A stretch of DNA of 64,000 nt. It comes from Platanthera guangdongensis (taxonomy: Eukaryota; Streptophyta; Magnoliopsida; Asparagales; Orchidaceae). The position numbers were made by a program, and so were the translations under genes. The notes beneath the pieces were generated by a model. The model saw nothing but the letters and a program-made list of their open reading frames with translations, ran no database searches and had not been told where the DNA came from. Position 1 is the stretch's first letter. Each line of letters starts with the position of its first letter. Location of the stretch: assembly GCA_039583875.1 (NCBI GenBank), contig CM077157.1, positions 77,624,346 to 77,688,345 of the forward strand, written 5' to 3'. Of the stretch, positions 11,590 through 23,461 are shown piece by piece.

Positions 11590-12160
11590 GAGTTCGACAT
11601 TCATCGAACTCAGCTCAATAAAAGTTGTGCTCAGCTCGACGAACTCGGAGACAATTCTCTGAGTTGAGCTCGACGAACTTAGTTCTCAGGTCGATGATTT
11701 ATGGATACTCTACTTCAACATTCCAAGTCCAGAATCATTTCTTTGAACTCCAATCGATGAATTCAAGTTCTTAGCTCGACGAACTTAGACTACAGTCTTG
11801 ACAAGTTTTATCAAGTAGTTGTTAGCAGTGCTCAGGTCGACGAACTTAGTCCTCAGGTCAATGATTTCTGGATACTCTACTTCAACATTCTTTTCTAGAA
11901 ACATCTCAATATTCTAAGTCCAGAAACATTTCACTGAACTCCAGTCGACGAAGTTAGATTCTCAGCTCGACGATATTGATGCACAGAATTGGCAAGGTTC
12001 TAGAGAAAGCAGTTAACTGTTCTTAGGTCGACGATCTTGGATCTCGGGTTGACGAACAACAATTATCTGGTCGATGAACATAACTTCTCAACTCGACGAA
12101 CTCTGGACCCAGGTCAATGAATTTTGTTCTTTGCTTGACGATTTCTATGCAGATCCAGAT
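11590..12160 (+). repeat. TCGACGAA word array in Co-1 5' LTR
   Basis: About fifteen copies and variants of CTCGACGAACT, GGTCGACGATTT and similar words are dispersed at irregular spacing. The 3' LTR has the matching array at 41980-42535, and the minus-strand LTR at 43884 has its own at 45005-45365. Some pairs face each other as inverted repeats. Confidence 0.85.
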
Positions 12161-12183
12161 TTGGACTTTTCCCTCCTACTGTC

Positions 12184-14710
12184 TATAACAGCCCAAATTT
12201 TCTCAGCAGCCAATTTTTGGGTGACATGGCCTGGGACACGGGCGTGTCCCAGGGCTTCTCAAGCTGGGGTCGACGATTTGGCCGCGAGGTCGACGAAATT
12301 TGGGGTCAACGGTCGTTGGTCAGCAGACACGGCCTGCGACACGGGCGTGTCACAGGGCGTGTCGAGGCCATGTCGACAACTAGCTTGAGTGTCGACATTT
12401 TTCGTTCGACGGTGTGTCGAGAGAAGGCACACGGCCCAAGACACGGGCGTGTCCCCGACCATGTCGTGTGCTCGACGACTTTTGCTCGACGATCGTCGAG
12501 TGTCGAGTGTCGAGTGTCGAGAAGTTGAACACGGCCTGTGACACGGGCTTGTCATAGGGCGTGTCAAATCATGTCGACGAACTCAGCACGACGAATTTTG
12601 CGCTAGGCCGTGTCTGAGTGCTGTGTATGGGCACACGGCCTGGGACACAGGCGTGTCACAGGCCGTGTGAAGTCTTGGGTTGGTTTGGGATTATTTTCGC
12701 CGGGGCACACGGCCACAGACACGGGCGTGTCTGGAAGCGTGTTGGGTGACACGGCCCATGACACGGGCGTGGCCCATGGGGGTGTCACGGGTTTGGATCA
12801 GTCGGTTGACCACCGCTTGAGGCACACGGCCTTGGACACGGGCGTGTCACAGGCCGTGTCAGGTCAAATTCAGCTTTTCTGGCATTTTTGTGGCCGTCCA
12901 TTCCTTCAGCCTGGATCCAAGGGCTGAGCTTCTTTCCTCTTTTTCCTAAAGGCCGAAAACTGAGACCTTATTCTCATTTTCCTTAGCCTTCATCTTAAGA
13001 GAGAAAGGGAGAGGAAGAAGGAGGAAGAAGAGGAAGGGCTGCTGATGGTGGTGCTGTAGTTTACAGACGAGAGATCTGAAGCCGGCATTGCGGAGGAAAA
13101 GCTCTTGTGATTCGTGCAAGCTAGCTTTGAGGTCATGGAACCGAAGCGGTCGTCAAGGGTAACGACTTTTCTTCCTAGCCATGTGAAGGCTTCCTTTTGG
13201 CATATATTTGTGATTCCCCCACCAAGAGGTGGCTGTTTTGGGAGTCTTTTAGGTGATTCATGAAATCCCCTTTGTTGGCATATAGATCCGAAAATGGAGT
13301 ACGGAATATACATGCTGTGTGAAGCCCATCTGGACAGGTTGGTCTGGATTGGTGATGTTGCATATGAACCGGAGAAGACTCCATGATAAACGTGTACTTT
13401 AAGGAGTCAACGGGTTATGCCTGCGAAAAGGAGTAGCAGGAAGTACTGGAGTGGTAACCCAGGAAAATATCCGTGTTATAATTTTGGGTCCGACCTGTGA
13501 ATGAGGCATAGGAAGTACTGGTGTGACCAGGAAAGGACCTTTATGATGCTTGCTGTCGTAGGGTGTCCACCTGTGAAGCGAGTAACATGAAGTACTGGCA
13601 TGGTAGCCAGGAAAGACCCCTGACATTTGTGATTTTGCGGTGTCCACCTGTGAAGAGAGTCACAGGAAGTACTGGGAGGCCCAGGAAAGACCCGCTGTTG
13701 TGCTATGAAAATGGGTGTAGAGAAATACCCAGGCTTGAATGCCAAGAAAAGGATTGGTGAGACCGACCCGCGCCTTTGATTAAGCCATGAGTACACTGTA
13801 CTCGGAGAAGGCAAGGTGATTTGAGCAACGGGGGGTGGAGGATCCGACCTGCGCTATGTCCGTCCGACGTGAGACCAAAAGGTGCGGTCTGTTGGAGCGC
13901 ATAGCAAGAGTCTTCGGCCTGTGCGCCATGACACAATGGGGGGGCTACGGGCCATCCCGGTGTAGGAAGACTAACTCCGGCTGCACGCCATGGAGTAAAT
14001 GCTCAAGAGATTTACCGTTGGGTTTTGTCCCTGATACGGTGGTGGGCAAGAGCTTTGCCAGAACACCAAGAATGTGCCCTGAGTGCACGGACCGTTGGGT
14101 TGGGTGGCGAACGGTTGTGATGGCATGTGTGAGTAAAAGCACATTATAAGATATATATTGCCATATTTGTGATATGATATGCCTGCAGGGAAGAATACCA
14201 CTGCCCCGAGAAAAGGTGTAGGGTCATTATAATTTGGTCAGCTGAACGATGACCGTTGCTTTTGTTTGCCACCGTTGGTGGATTGTCCCTGTATAGGTGC
14301 TGGAGAGCCGAGCGGGACGCATAAAGGTTGATGTTCCTGCTGTTGTTGCTGCTGCTGCTAGCTATCCCTCGAAGGCTATAGGTGTTGCGTGTTGTTATGT
14401 TTTCTTTTCTTGTGGTCGGCCTGCACGCCCATAGTTGAAGCCACTGTATGACAGCCATGTAAGACCATAAGCCCAACTCTTTTTACTTGTTGTAAGACAT
14501 TCCTATATCGTATAAAATGTGGAGTTTTATATTTGGACATTCATGAGGAGTTTAAGTTGTAGGATAGGCTTCCGCTAGAATGCTTTGTGATAGTTGTGAT
14601 GCGCTACTCTAGTATCATCCTGTACCTTCACCGTCTGTTTTGTGATATATATTGTGGGGCCCCAGCCGGACCTTCTAGAATATACCATATGAACGGATGG
14701 GGTTGTTACA
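12184..14710 (+). mobile_element. Solo chromovirus LTR inside the Co-1 5' LTR
   Basis: The insert runs from TATAACAGCCC (the expected TGTAACA with G-to-A at base 2) to GGTTGTTACA and is flanked by CTGTC at 12179-12183 and 14711-14715. The undisturbed sequence is visible in the Co-1 3' LTR near 42552. No internal region is present, so it is a solo LTR left by LTR-LTR recombination. It is related to the Gy-1, Gy-4 and Gy-5 LTRs: for example 'GAGTACGGAATATACATGCTGTGTGAAG' at 13293 recurs in Gy-1 at 46068. Length is about 2.53 kb. Confidence 0.9.
12225..12870. repeat. GACACGGGCGTGTC palindrome array mixed with TCGACGA words
   Basis: Repeats of 'CACGGCC...GACACGGGCGTGTC' type occur at about 12235, 12338, 12438, 12538, 12640, 12718, 12760 and 12835. 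Between them lie TCGACGAACTCAG, a GCTCGACGATCGTCGAG palindrome (about 12482-12498) and a run of GTGTCGA words (12495-12520). The apparent reading frames here are by-products of the repeats. Confidence 0.88.
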
Positions 14711-17346
14711 CTGTCCTTATTTTATTGCAGTGATTCCTGAATAATCAAAGCTCGATATTCTCTGAATATTATCGTTAGAAGCAGCATTGATTATGACATT
14801 CATCAGGATTATTACTTGCCATTTTTCAATGGGACAGTTGGGGAAATCAATTAATGCAGACATTCTCAAGGCCGTCAGTAATCAATATAGGAAGGAATTC
14901 AAAAATTGAAAGGAAGATTTCATAGAAAATATAAAAGGGATTTCCTCCTTCTGCTAGACAGACATAGAGACAGAGAGATAGAACACTTCACTGTAAGAGG
15001 GAATACAGAAAGCAATAATACAGTTACAGAGGCAACAAAACAAGCAATCCCATACTAGAGAAATAACACAAGATACAGAAGAAGAAGAAGAACACACATT
15101 CAAATCAAGAGACTTCCGCATTCTTCACTCCAGGATTCTTCAAGGACAACAAAACTTTATCAGTCAAGAAGTTCCTGGAGATCCTCTGGTCAAAGCTAAA
15201 GATTGAAGACCTACTCACCCTGAAGCGAAACTCAATCTTCCTGAACAACTCTATAACTCAGGGGGAGCTTTGTTAACATCAAATATCCACTAAGTCTTCT
15301 CAGTTGTATTTGAGAAAGAGAAGAAACAATCACTCTCTCATCCCCTAACTGTAAAAGTGTTCTTTAACTCCCTTCAAAAGTTATTCCTTGGTTGCAAGTC
15401 ACCTGATCAAAAGACTTTTCGTTGGTTTTTGAGCACCTGATCAAAAGCTCATTGGTGGTATTCACCTGATCAAAACCTATTCAGACCCCTGACATTTGTG
15501 ATTTTGCGGTGTCCACCTGTGAAGAGAGTCACAGGAAGTACTGGGAGGCCCAGGAAAGACCCGCTGTTGTGCTAAGAAAATGGGTGTAGAGAAATACCCT
15601 GGCTTGAATGCCAAGAACAGCATTGGTGAGACCGACACGCACCTTTGATTAAGCCATGAGTACACTGTACTCGGAGAAGGCTAGGAGATTTGATTAACGG
15701 GGGATGGAGGATCCGACCTGCGCTATGTCCGTCCGACGTGAGACCAAAAGGTGTGGTCTGTTGGAGCGCGTAGCAAGAGTCTTCGGCATGCGCGCCATGA
15801 CACAATGGGGGGCTACGGGCCATCCCGGTGTAGGAAGACTAACTCCGGCTGCACGTCATGGAGTAAATGCTCAAGAGATTTACCGTTGGGTTTTGACCCT
15901 GATACGGTGGTGGGCAAGAGCTTTGCCAGAACACCAAGAATGTGTCCTGAGTGCACGGACCGTTGGGCTGGGTGGCGAATGGTTATGATGGCATGTGTGC
16001 ATAAAAGCACATTATATGATATATATTGCCATATTTGTGATATGATATGCCTGCAGGGAAGAATACCGCTGCCCCGAGAAAAGGTGTAGGGTCGTTATAT
16101 TTTGGTCAGCTGAACGCTGACCGTTGCTTTTGTTTTCCACCGTTTGTGGATTGTACCTGTACAGGTGCTGGAGAGCCGAGCGGGATGCATAAATGTTGAT
16201 GTTCCTGCTGTTGTTGCTGTTGCTGCTAGCTATTCCTCGAAGGCTATAGGTGTTGCATGTTGTTATGTTTTCTTTTCTTGTGGCCGGCCTGCGCGCCTAT
16301 AGTTGAAGCCACTGTATGACGGCCATGTAAGACCATAAGTCCAACTCTTTTTACTTGTTGTAAGACATTCCTATATCGTATAAAATGTGGAGTTTTATAT
16401 TTGGACATTCATGAGGAGTTCAAGTTGTAGGATAGGCTTCCGCTAGAATGCTTTGTGATAGTTGTGATGCGCTACTCTAGTATCATCATGTACCTTCACC
16501 GTCTGTTTTGTGATATATACTGTAGGGCCCCGGCCAGACCTTCTAGAATATACCATATGAACGGATGAGGTTGTTACACTGTCCTTATTTTATTGCAGTG
16601 ATTCCTGAATAATCAAAGCTCGATATTCTCTGAATATTACCGTTAGAAGCAACATTGATTATGACATTCATCAGGATTATTACTTGCTGTTTTTCAATGG
16701 GACAGTTGGGGAAATCAATTAATGCAAACATTCTCAAGGCCGTCAGTAATCAATATAGGAAGGAATTCAAAAATTGAAAGGAAGATTTCATTGAAAATAT
16801 AAAAGGGATTTCTTCCTTATGCTAGACAGACATAAAGACAGAGAGATAGAACACTTCACTGAAAGAGGGAATACAGAAAGCAATAATGCAGTTACAGAGG
16901 CAACAAAACAAGCAATCCCATACTAGAGAAATAACACAAGATATAGAAGAAGAAGAAGAACACACATTCAAATAAAGAGACTTCCTCATTCTTCACTCCA
17001 GGATTCTTCAAGGACAACAAAACTTTATTAGTCAAGAAGTTCCTGGAGATCCTCTGGTCAAAGCTAAAGATTGAAGACCTACTCACCCTGAAGCAAAACT
17101 CAATCATCCTGAACAAATCTATAACTCAGGGGGAGCTTTGTTAACATCAAATATCCACTAAGTCTTCTCAGTTGTATTTGAGAAAGAGAAGACACAATCA
17201 CTCTCTCATCCCCTAACTGTAAAAGGGTTCTTTAACTCCCTTCAAAAGTTATTCCGTGGTTGCAAGTCACCTGATCAAAAGACTTTTGGTTGGTTTTTGA
17301 GCACCTGATCAAAAGTTCATTGGTGGTAGTCGCCTGATCAAAACCT
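13614..17346 (+). repeat. 1.87-kb tandem duplication across solo-LTR and Co-1 LTR sequence
   Basis: 13614-15478 and 15483-17346 are near-identical direct copies (offset 1,868-1,869) separated by a 4-base filler, ATTC. Each copy holds the last 1.1 kb of the solo gypsy LTR and the following 0.77 kb of the Co-1 LTR, so the duplication happened after that insertion. Scattered substitutions separate the copies. Confidence 0.92.
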
Positions 17347-17682
17347 GTTAGTGATTCCTACCAGGGTGGTAGAAGAGTGGATGTACCCAGGTTGGGGAAC
17401 CACAATAAAATTCTTGTGTTGTCTGGTTGCCATCTTTTTCTTTTGTTCTTGTTGTGCCTGTGCTAGTTAGGTTTCATGTGCATGTTATAGTTAGTTTAAT
17501 TTCTGCTATGCCTGTGGTAGTTAAATTTATCCTAGGACTGCTTTTTACTCTCAACCAAGTTATGGTATCAAATAGCTTCCCAGCTCTATAATTTTTATTA
17601 ATCAGCAAAAATAATCAAAATTGTTAAAGATACTCTATTCACCCCCCTTCTAGAGTATTTCATGTCCAACTCTCACTTTCAA

Positions 17683-17698
17683 TTGGTATCAAAGCAGG
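17683..17698 (+). other. Co-1 primer-binding site
   Basis: TTGGTATCAAAGCAGG follows the 5' LTR by one base. It matches the initiator tRNA-Met site TGGTATCAGAGC with one difference. This is the minus-strand priming site used by most plant copia elements. Confidence 0.85.
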
Positions 17699-17786
17699 TT
17701 CCTTTGGTTGTACAAGCTAACCCTTAAACCAAAAGATCCTTTGTTAGATCTGATCTTTTATTTTTATTAAGGATTATATTCACAAC

Positions 17787-18467
17787 ATGGAACAAAACAA
17801 AGATTATGCAAGCACCCGACCTCCAGTGTGCAACTTAAATAAATTTGCCATCTGGAAGGCAAGAATAAAACTTTATATGAATTCTATTGACGAGGACATC
17901 TACAATTCTATCTTGACAGGTCCTCCTCAACCATCTGCATCTACAGCAACTTCCAGCACTCATGTAGTTCCACCACCTGAGTGGACTGATGCTCAGAAGA
18001 AAGCCAAGGTTGCTGATGCTAAAGCCATGAACATTCTGGCCCAAATAATGTCTGATGACGTATTCCAGAATGTGGCTGAATGCACTTCAGCCAAGGCCAT
18101 TTGGGACTCTCTCAACCAAATGGTGGCTGGCTCTACTGATGAGAGGAAAGATAGAAGATCAAATCTCATATCCTTGTATGAGAATTTCAAGAAAGATGAG
18201 TCAGAATCTGTTGCTGACATGTACAACAGACTGATATCCATCATCAATGAGCTGAACACTTTGGATAAGGATATCACCCTTACTGAGGTCAATGATAAAA
18301 TCCTCATGTGCTTCCCAAGCTCATGGGATTCAAGGATCTGGCCAATCGAGGAAGCCAGGAGCTTAAATGAGATTTCCACAGAATCTCTACTTGGAAAGCT
18401 CAAATCTTATGAGCTGCTGATAAAGTCCAGAGAAGTAGCTGAACAAAGGACTCCTCCACCAACATGA
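17787..18467 (+). pseudogene. gag: Co-1 gag, N-terminal part
   Basis: An open frame of 226 codons starts at the ATG at 17787, about 90 bp after the primer site. It reads as a copia Gag: 'FAIWKARIKLYMNSIDEDIY' at residues 21-40, then 'AKAIWDSLNQMVAGS' and the 'LISLYENFKKDESESVADMYNRL' block, typical of the UBN2 type of Gag domain. 'NEISTESLLGKLKSYE' near the end is a conserved SIRE feature. A TGA at 18465 interrupts it and the next parts lie in other frames. Confidence 0.9.
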
Positions 18468-19888
18468 AAGGAGCACAACTTAACATTCAAGGATCCTGAA
18501 GAAACTGAATCTTCAATAGTAAATGAAGAACTGATGAGTCTCTTTGCCAAGAGATTTTTAAAATGTCAAGAAAGGATTTCAGAAGAAAATCATCCAGGCA
18601 GGATGATAAGCCAAGGTATGACAAAACTCCTACTAAAGAAGTAGTATGCTTTGGCTGCAGGAAACCTGGACACTTTATCTCAGAGTGCCCAGAGAATCAA
18701 AAGAAAGAAGGACTCCGAAAGACAGCGAAGTTCAAGGCCTTCCTCCAGCAAATACAAAAAGAAGGAGAAGAGTTTTGTAGCTGAAAACTGGAGTGACACT
18801 GAAGTTGAATCCACATCTTCCAGTTCCAGTGAAGCGGAAGAAGAGTCAAGGGCCAAGGAATTCTGCCTCATGGCCATCAATGACTCTAGAAGTCATTCAG
18901 ATGATGAAGAAGAATCTGATAATGAAGGAGCTTCAGAGTCAGAAGCTGATCAGGTACTCTCAACTTTTGATTATAGTTCTGACTTCAAAACTGAGTTTAA
19001 AACCTTGTGTATTGATCTAATTAACTCAGAAAAAGAAATTAAAATACTTAGGGAAAGACTAGCCAATCAATAAAATCTAATTTCTGAAAACACTAAATTG
19101 AAAGATGAACTAACTCTAGCCAATGAACAAATCATGTCTTTAAAAACAGAGTTGTGTGAGGCCAAACAACTTGAGGAATCTCTTAATGGGAGAAGCCTTA
19201 AGCTGATGGACATCACAAGCACAATCAATGCCAGACTGAATGACTAACTAGGCTTGGGTGCATCATCAAGTTTACCCCCATACTCAAGATGAACATATTA
19301 TCCACACCAATAAAATTTGTGACTGAGAAGGGTAAAGAAAAGGTAGATAATATCAATTCCAATCAAACTGAAATTACACATAAAAATAAGAAAAGAAGAC
19401 ATGATAAGAAAAATCATAACCAGAATAATGTTCAGCAGATTTCATCGAACTCAGATTGACGAAATGTGGCCAGTTCGTCGAACTCAAGTCGACGAACTCT
19501 GAATGCAAATCTATATAATAATTATTCATCTTACTGCGATCGACGAACTGTGTATGCTTCGTCGAGCAGAGATCGACGAACTTGGGACACAGAAAATGAA
19601 TATGTTCATTCTCTGAGCAGAGATCTACGATCTCATCCCACTTCGTCGAACTCTGGTCGACGAACTTACAACTTTTCGTCGAACCCAGACAGACTTAATA
19701 AAAGTCTTAATTATAACAACAACTTTAATCAAACTAGGAAACCTTTTAATCCACTTGCTGATTGGATAATTACTCCTAGAAAATATCACCCCTTAGGGTA
19801 TAAATCTCAATCTAAATTTTCAGTAATATCTAGCTTTTCTTATCAACAATATAAAGGACCCAAGGTAACCTGGGTCAAGAACAACTAA
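18468..19888 (+). pseudogene. Co-1 gag, C-terminal part, and gag-pol junction
   Basis: After the first stop the Gag continues in broken frames. A CCHC zinc knuckle, CFGCRKPGHFISEC, is at about 18649-18690. An acidic Ser/Glu-rich stretch is at about 18785-18960 with 'EFCLMA', as in SIRE Gags. A probable coiled coil follows at about 18990-19240. Then a frame open from 19466 to 19888 lies in the same frame as protease. It encodes a repeated Arg-Arg-Thr peptide (SSNSRRT, CDRRT, RDRRT, SGRRT) because the 23-nt inverted repeats fall in register there. Stops lie near 19072 and 19244. Confidence 0.85.
19441..19664 (+). repeat. Four 23-nt 8-7-8 inverted repeats in Co-1 coding sequence
   Basis: TTCGTCGA-N7-TCGACGAA occurs perfectly at 19474-19496, 19558-19580 and 19642-19664, with a weaker copy at 19441-19463. 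Starts at 19474, 19558 and 19642 are 84 bp apart each time. An isolated half, GATCGACGAAC, is at about 19538-19548. Confidence 0.93.
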
Positions 19889-19889
19889 T

Positions 19890-22800
19890 TGTTTTCTTTG
19901 TAGGTAAAGGGTTGTCCAGTTGTTAATCAAAAATAGTATTTGGATAGTGGATGCTCCAAGCATATGACTGGCAACAAGAATAACTTAAATAACTATAAGT
20001 CCAAGCTGGGACCAAAGGTTATCTTTGGTGATTCAAATTGGGGCTAGTTAGAGGGCTTTGGAGAAGTAATGATTGGAGCAGTCACTTTCAAAAAGGTGAC
20101 ATATGTTAGTGGACTCAAGCATAACCTCATCTCCATAAGTCAACTATGTGATGAAGGTTATTAGGTACACTTTAATTCAACATCTTGCATTATTTCTAAT
20201 AAAGAAAAACAAACTGTTTTAAATGGAAATAGACAAGGTAACATATATATAGTAGATTTTCATTCAGCAAATTCAGATATCTGTTTACTTAACATTTTTA
20301 GCAATCAAAATGATCTTTGGCATAAAAGGTTAGGACATGTTAATATGAAAAACATTGCTAGGCTATCTAAAGATAACCTTGTGAGAGGTTTGCCTTCTGG
20401 TCCCTAGAAGAAGGAAGACCTTTGTAGGGCTTGTCAACTAGGTAAGCAAACTAAATCTAGTTTTAAATCAGTTAATAAGAGTGATTCACCTAGGATCTTG
20501 TACTTGCTGCACATGGACCTTTTTGGACCTATTGTTGTATAAAGCCTAGGAGTGAAATATTATACCCTAGTTATTGTAGATGACTTCGTAAGATTCACTT
20601 GGGAGTTCTTTCTGAGATCTAAGTCAGATACATTCAAAGTTATTACAGATTTTCTCAAGACCATACAGATTGAGTACTCTACTCATGTTGCATTGATCAG
20701 AAGTGATCATGGTATAGAGTTTGAGTCTCTTCTTATGCATGAGTTCTTTGAGAAGGAAGGTATCAGGAATTTCTTCTCAGCTCCTAGAACTCCTCAATAA
20801 AATGGGGTAGCTGAAAGGAAGAATATAACCTTAATTGAAGCTGCAGGCACAATACTTGCAGATGCTTACATGCCCCTATCCTTTTGGGCAGAGGCTGTAA
20901 GCACAACAAACTATGTAATGAATAGGAGTTTAATACATAAACTTAAGAATAAGACTCCCTATGAATTGCTCAAAGGGAAGAAACCTAAAATCACCTATTT
21001 TAAAGTATTTGGTTGCCTATGTTATATTCATAATAATAACAAAAAATATATTAGAAACCTTGAAGCTAAGGCTGAAGAGGGAATTTTTCTAGGATATTCC
21101 CAAGTCAGCAACGCTTATAGGGTGTCCAATAAATCATCTTTGAAAAATGAGGAATCAATACATGTAACTTTTGATGAGGCTAACATGTCTTATAAGGAGA
21201 AAGAAATTTCTACCAATAGCACCTTTCAGGTACCTCACTTGTGTGAGAAATTGGGTGAGTTGAACCTTCTACAAGAGGCTATACCACCTCCTCCTCCACA
21301 AGCTAATGAAGACAGTGAAGAAGAACTTCTGAAAGAGGTTGAAATTCCTTCAACAACAGGAATTATTCCACAAGAGGAATTAAATCCATATGTTATTGTT
21401 GAACCAACTCCACCCACTGATCTTGTCACACTTAGGGATCACCCTAGATCTCAAGTGATTGGAAACATAATAGTAGGTGTACAGATAAGGCATCAGCTCA
21501 ACCAAGATGTGATGCATGCATGTTTCCTCTCTCAAGTTGAGCCTTAATCCATAAAAGATGTTAAGCAAGATCCCCACTGGATCATTGCAATGCAAGAGGA
21601 ACTCAACCAATTTGAGAGATGTAGAGTTTGGGATTTAGTTCCAACACCCAAAGACTACCCAGTCATTGGAACTAAATGGGTATATAGAAACAAGCTAGAT
21701 GCTCAAGGTGTAATTGTGAGAAACAAGGCTAGGCTTGTTGCTCAAGGTTATAGGCAAGAAGAACGAATAGACTATGACCAAACTTTTGCACAAGTTTCAA
21801 GGTTAGAAGCAATCAGAATTTTCCTTGCTTATGCTACCTACAGGAAGTTCAAAGTCTATCAGATGGATGCCAATAGTGACTTTCTGAATGGAGTACTTAA
21901 AGAAGAGGTTTATGTTGAACAACCTTCAGGTTTTATCTCTCCAACCCATCCTTCATATGTCTTTAGATTGCATAAAGCTCTTTATGGTTTAAAGCAATCT
22001 CCAAGAGCTTGGTATGAGACCCAAGCTAGCTTCCTGATAGAGCATAAATTCACTAGAGGCATTGTAGATAAAACATTATTCACTAGACATCATAATGATC
22101 AAACTTTGTTAGTACAATTTATGTAGATGACATTATATTTGGGTCTACTGATTCCAAACTATGCAAGAGGTTCTCTAACCTCATGCATTCAAAGTTTGAA
22201 ATGAGTAGCATGGGTGAGCTCTCCTACTTCCTTGGTCTCCAAGTAAAGCAACTACCTGATGGCATTTTCATATCCCATGCTAAGTATGCTAAGGAGTTTA
22301 TTAAAAAGTTTGGAATGGTTGATGCCTCAGCAAAGAAAACACCCATGGCCACTAATGCTGTAATAGATTCAGATGCACATGGGAAACCTATTGATCAAAA
22401 ATTATATAGGGGCACTGTTGGGTCCTTACTATACCTTACAGCAAGCAGACCTGACATAATGTTTGTCACATGTCTTTGTGCTAGATTCCAAGTGAACCCT
22501 AAAGAATCTCATCTAGTTTTTCTAAAAAGATTTTTGAGATATATAAAGAGTTGTCCTAGTTTAGGACTCTGGTATCCTACTGAGTCAGAATTTGATTTAA
22601 CTAGATATTCAGATACTGACTTTGCTGGATGTAGGGTAGACAGGAAAAATACCTCAGGGACTTGCCAGTTCCTTGGTATGAGACTATTGTCTTGATTTTG
22701 CAAGAAACAGTCATCTGTGTCTACATCAAATGCTCAAGCAGAATATATAGCAGTTGGTAGTTGTTGTTTCCAGATTTTGTGGATTCAAAACCAACTCCTG

Positions 22801-23073
22801 GATTATGGGTTCAACTTAAATAATTCAACTCTCTTATGTGATAACACAAGTGCTATATCCATAGCACAAAATCCAGTCCATCACAGTAGAACTAAGCATA
22901 TAGATATTATACATCATTTCATTAGAGAGTGTGTAGACAAAAACAAAATTAAACTTGTCTATATCTACACTGATTTACAAAGAGCTGATATTTTCACCAA
23001 ACCCTTGGATGAAAGAAACCACTTATTCTTTATAAATCAACTTGGAATGATCAATGGAGAGGCTTTAATTTAA
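19890..23073 (+). pseudogene. pol: Co-1 pol: protease, integrase, RT, RNase H (broken)
   Basis: One frame runs from about 19900 to 22126 and, after one slip, to 23073. Protease: LDSGCSKHMTG at 19940-19972. Integrase: zinc region 'WHKRLGHVNM...CRACQLGK' (about 20319-20450), then acidic residues in 'HMDLFGP' (20513) and 'IRSDHG' (20697) and the glutamate in 'NGVAERKN' (20801). RT: 'GTKWVYRNKLD' (21670), 'KQSPRAWY' (21993). The frame slip falls exactly at the catalytic Tyr-Val-Asp-Asp motif (about 22117-22135). RNase H: 'YSDTDFAG' (22605), 'SNAQAEYIA' and 'RTKHIDIIHHFIRE'. Stops occur at about 19934, 20047, 20162, 20405, 20540, 20798, 21545 and 22693. The RT/RNase H end is better preserved than protease/integrase. 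Confidence 0.93.
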
Positions 23074-23104
23074 TTTCTGTCTGCAGTCGATGAATTTTTC
23101 AAAG

Positions 23105-23327
23105 TTCTTCGAACGGAGATCGACGAACAGAAGAAAAGTTCTAGAGATATTCGTCGAACGGAGATCGAAAAACTCTATGTGAGTGAACTTTTCATCGAAC
23201 AGAGATCGACGAATCTGCTTTAGAAAAATTTCGTCAAACAGAGCTCTGCGAAATGTTTTCAAATCTTCAAACTAAGCTCGACGAATTTTTTAACTATAAA
23301 ATATTTCGTCGACCTCAGATCGAAGAA
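23105..23327 (+). repeat. Five 23-nt 8-7-8 inverted repeats in the Co-1 pol/extra-ORF spacer
   Basis: Copies lie at 23105-23127, 23150-23172, 23191-23213, 23230-23252 and 23305-23327, all with arms of 8 and a loop of 7. The loops read ACGGAGA, ACGGAGA, ACAGAGA, ACAGAGC and CCTCAGA. The arms are variants of TTCGTCGA and TCGACGAA, each copy with one to a few mismatches. They fill the 390 bp between the RNase H stop (23073) and the ATG at 23462. I see no other feature in that spacer. Confidence 0.92.
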
Positions 23328-23461
23328 TTATTTTATTTTTCGTGGAACGAAGCTTATCGATTCATATTCTGAAAAACAATATATCTAGGTTTTTCTTCGA
23401 CCTCTGTCCCGCACTTTCAATTCCATTGCACTTGATCTCTCTTGTTTGTTGCAGACACACT

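Larger units (their letters stand above)
11402..17681 (+). mobile_element. Co-1 5' LTR, enlarged by insertion and duplication
   Basis: It starts TGTTGGGTCCC at 11402 and ends CTTTCA at 17681, just before the primer site. The total of 6,280 bp includes the 2,527-bp solo gypsy LTR with its 5-bp duplication and a duplicated block of about 1.87 kb. Removing both leaves about 1.88 kb, in line with the 1,875-bp 3' LTR. The region 11590-12160 is an array of TCGACGAA-type words. Confidence 0.92.

Noticed and set aside
12217..12927. Overlapping open frames in the solo LTR as small genes
   Set aside because: They are produced by the GACACGGGCGTGTC and GTCGACGA repeats, which lack stops in several frames. 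Peptides are repetitive and unlike known proteins.
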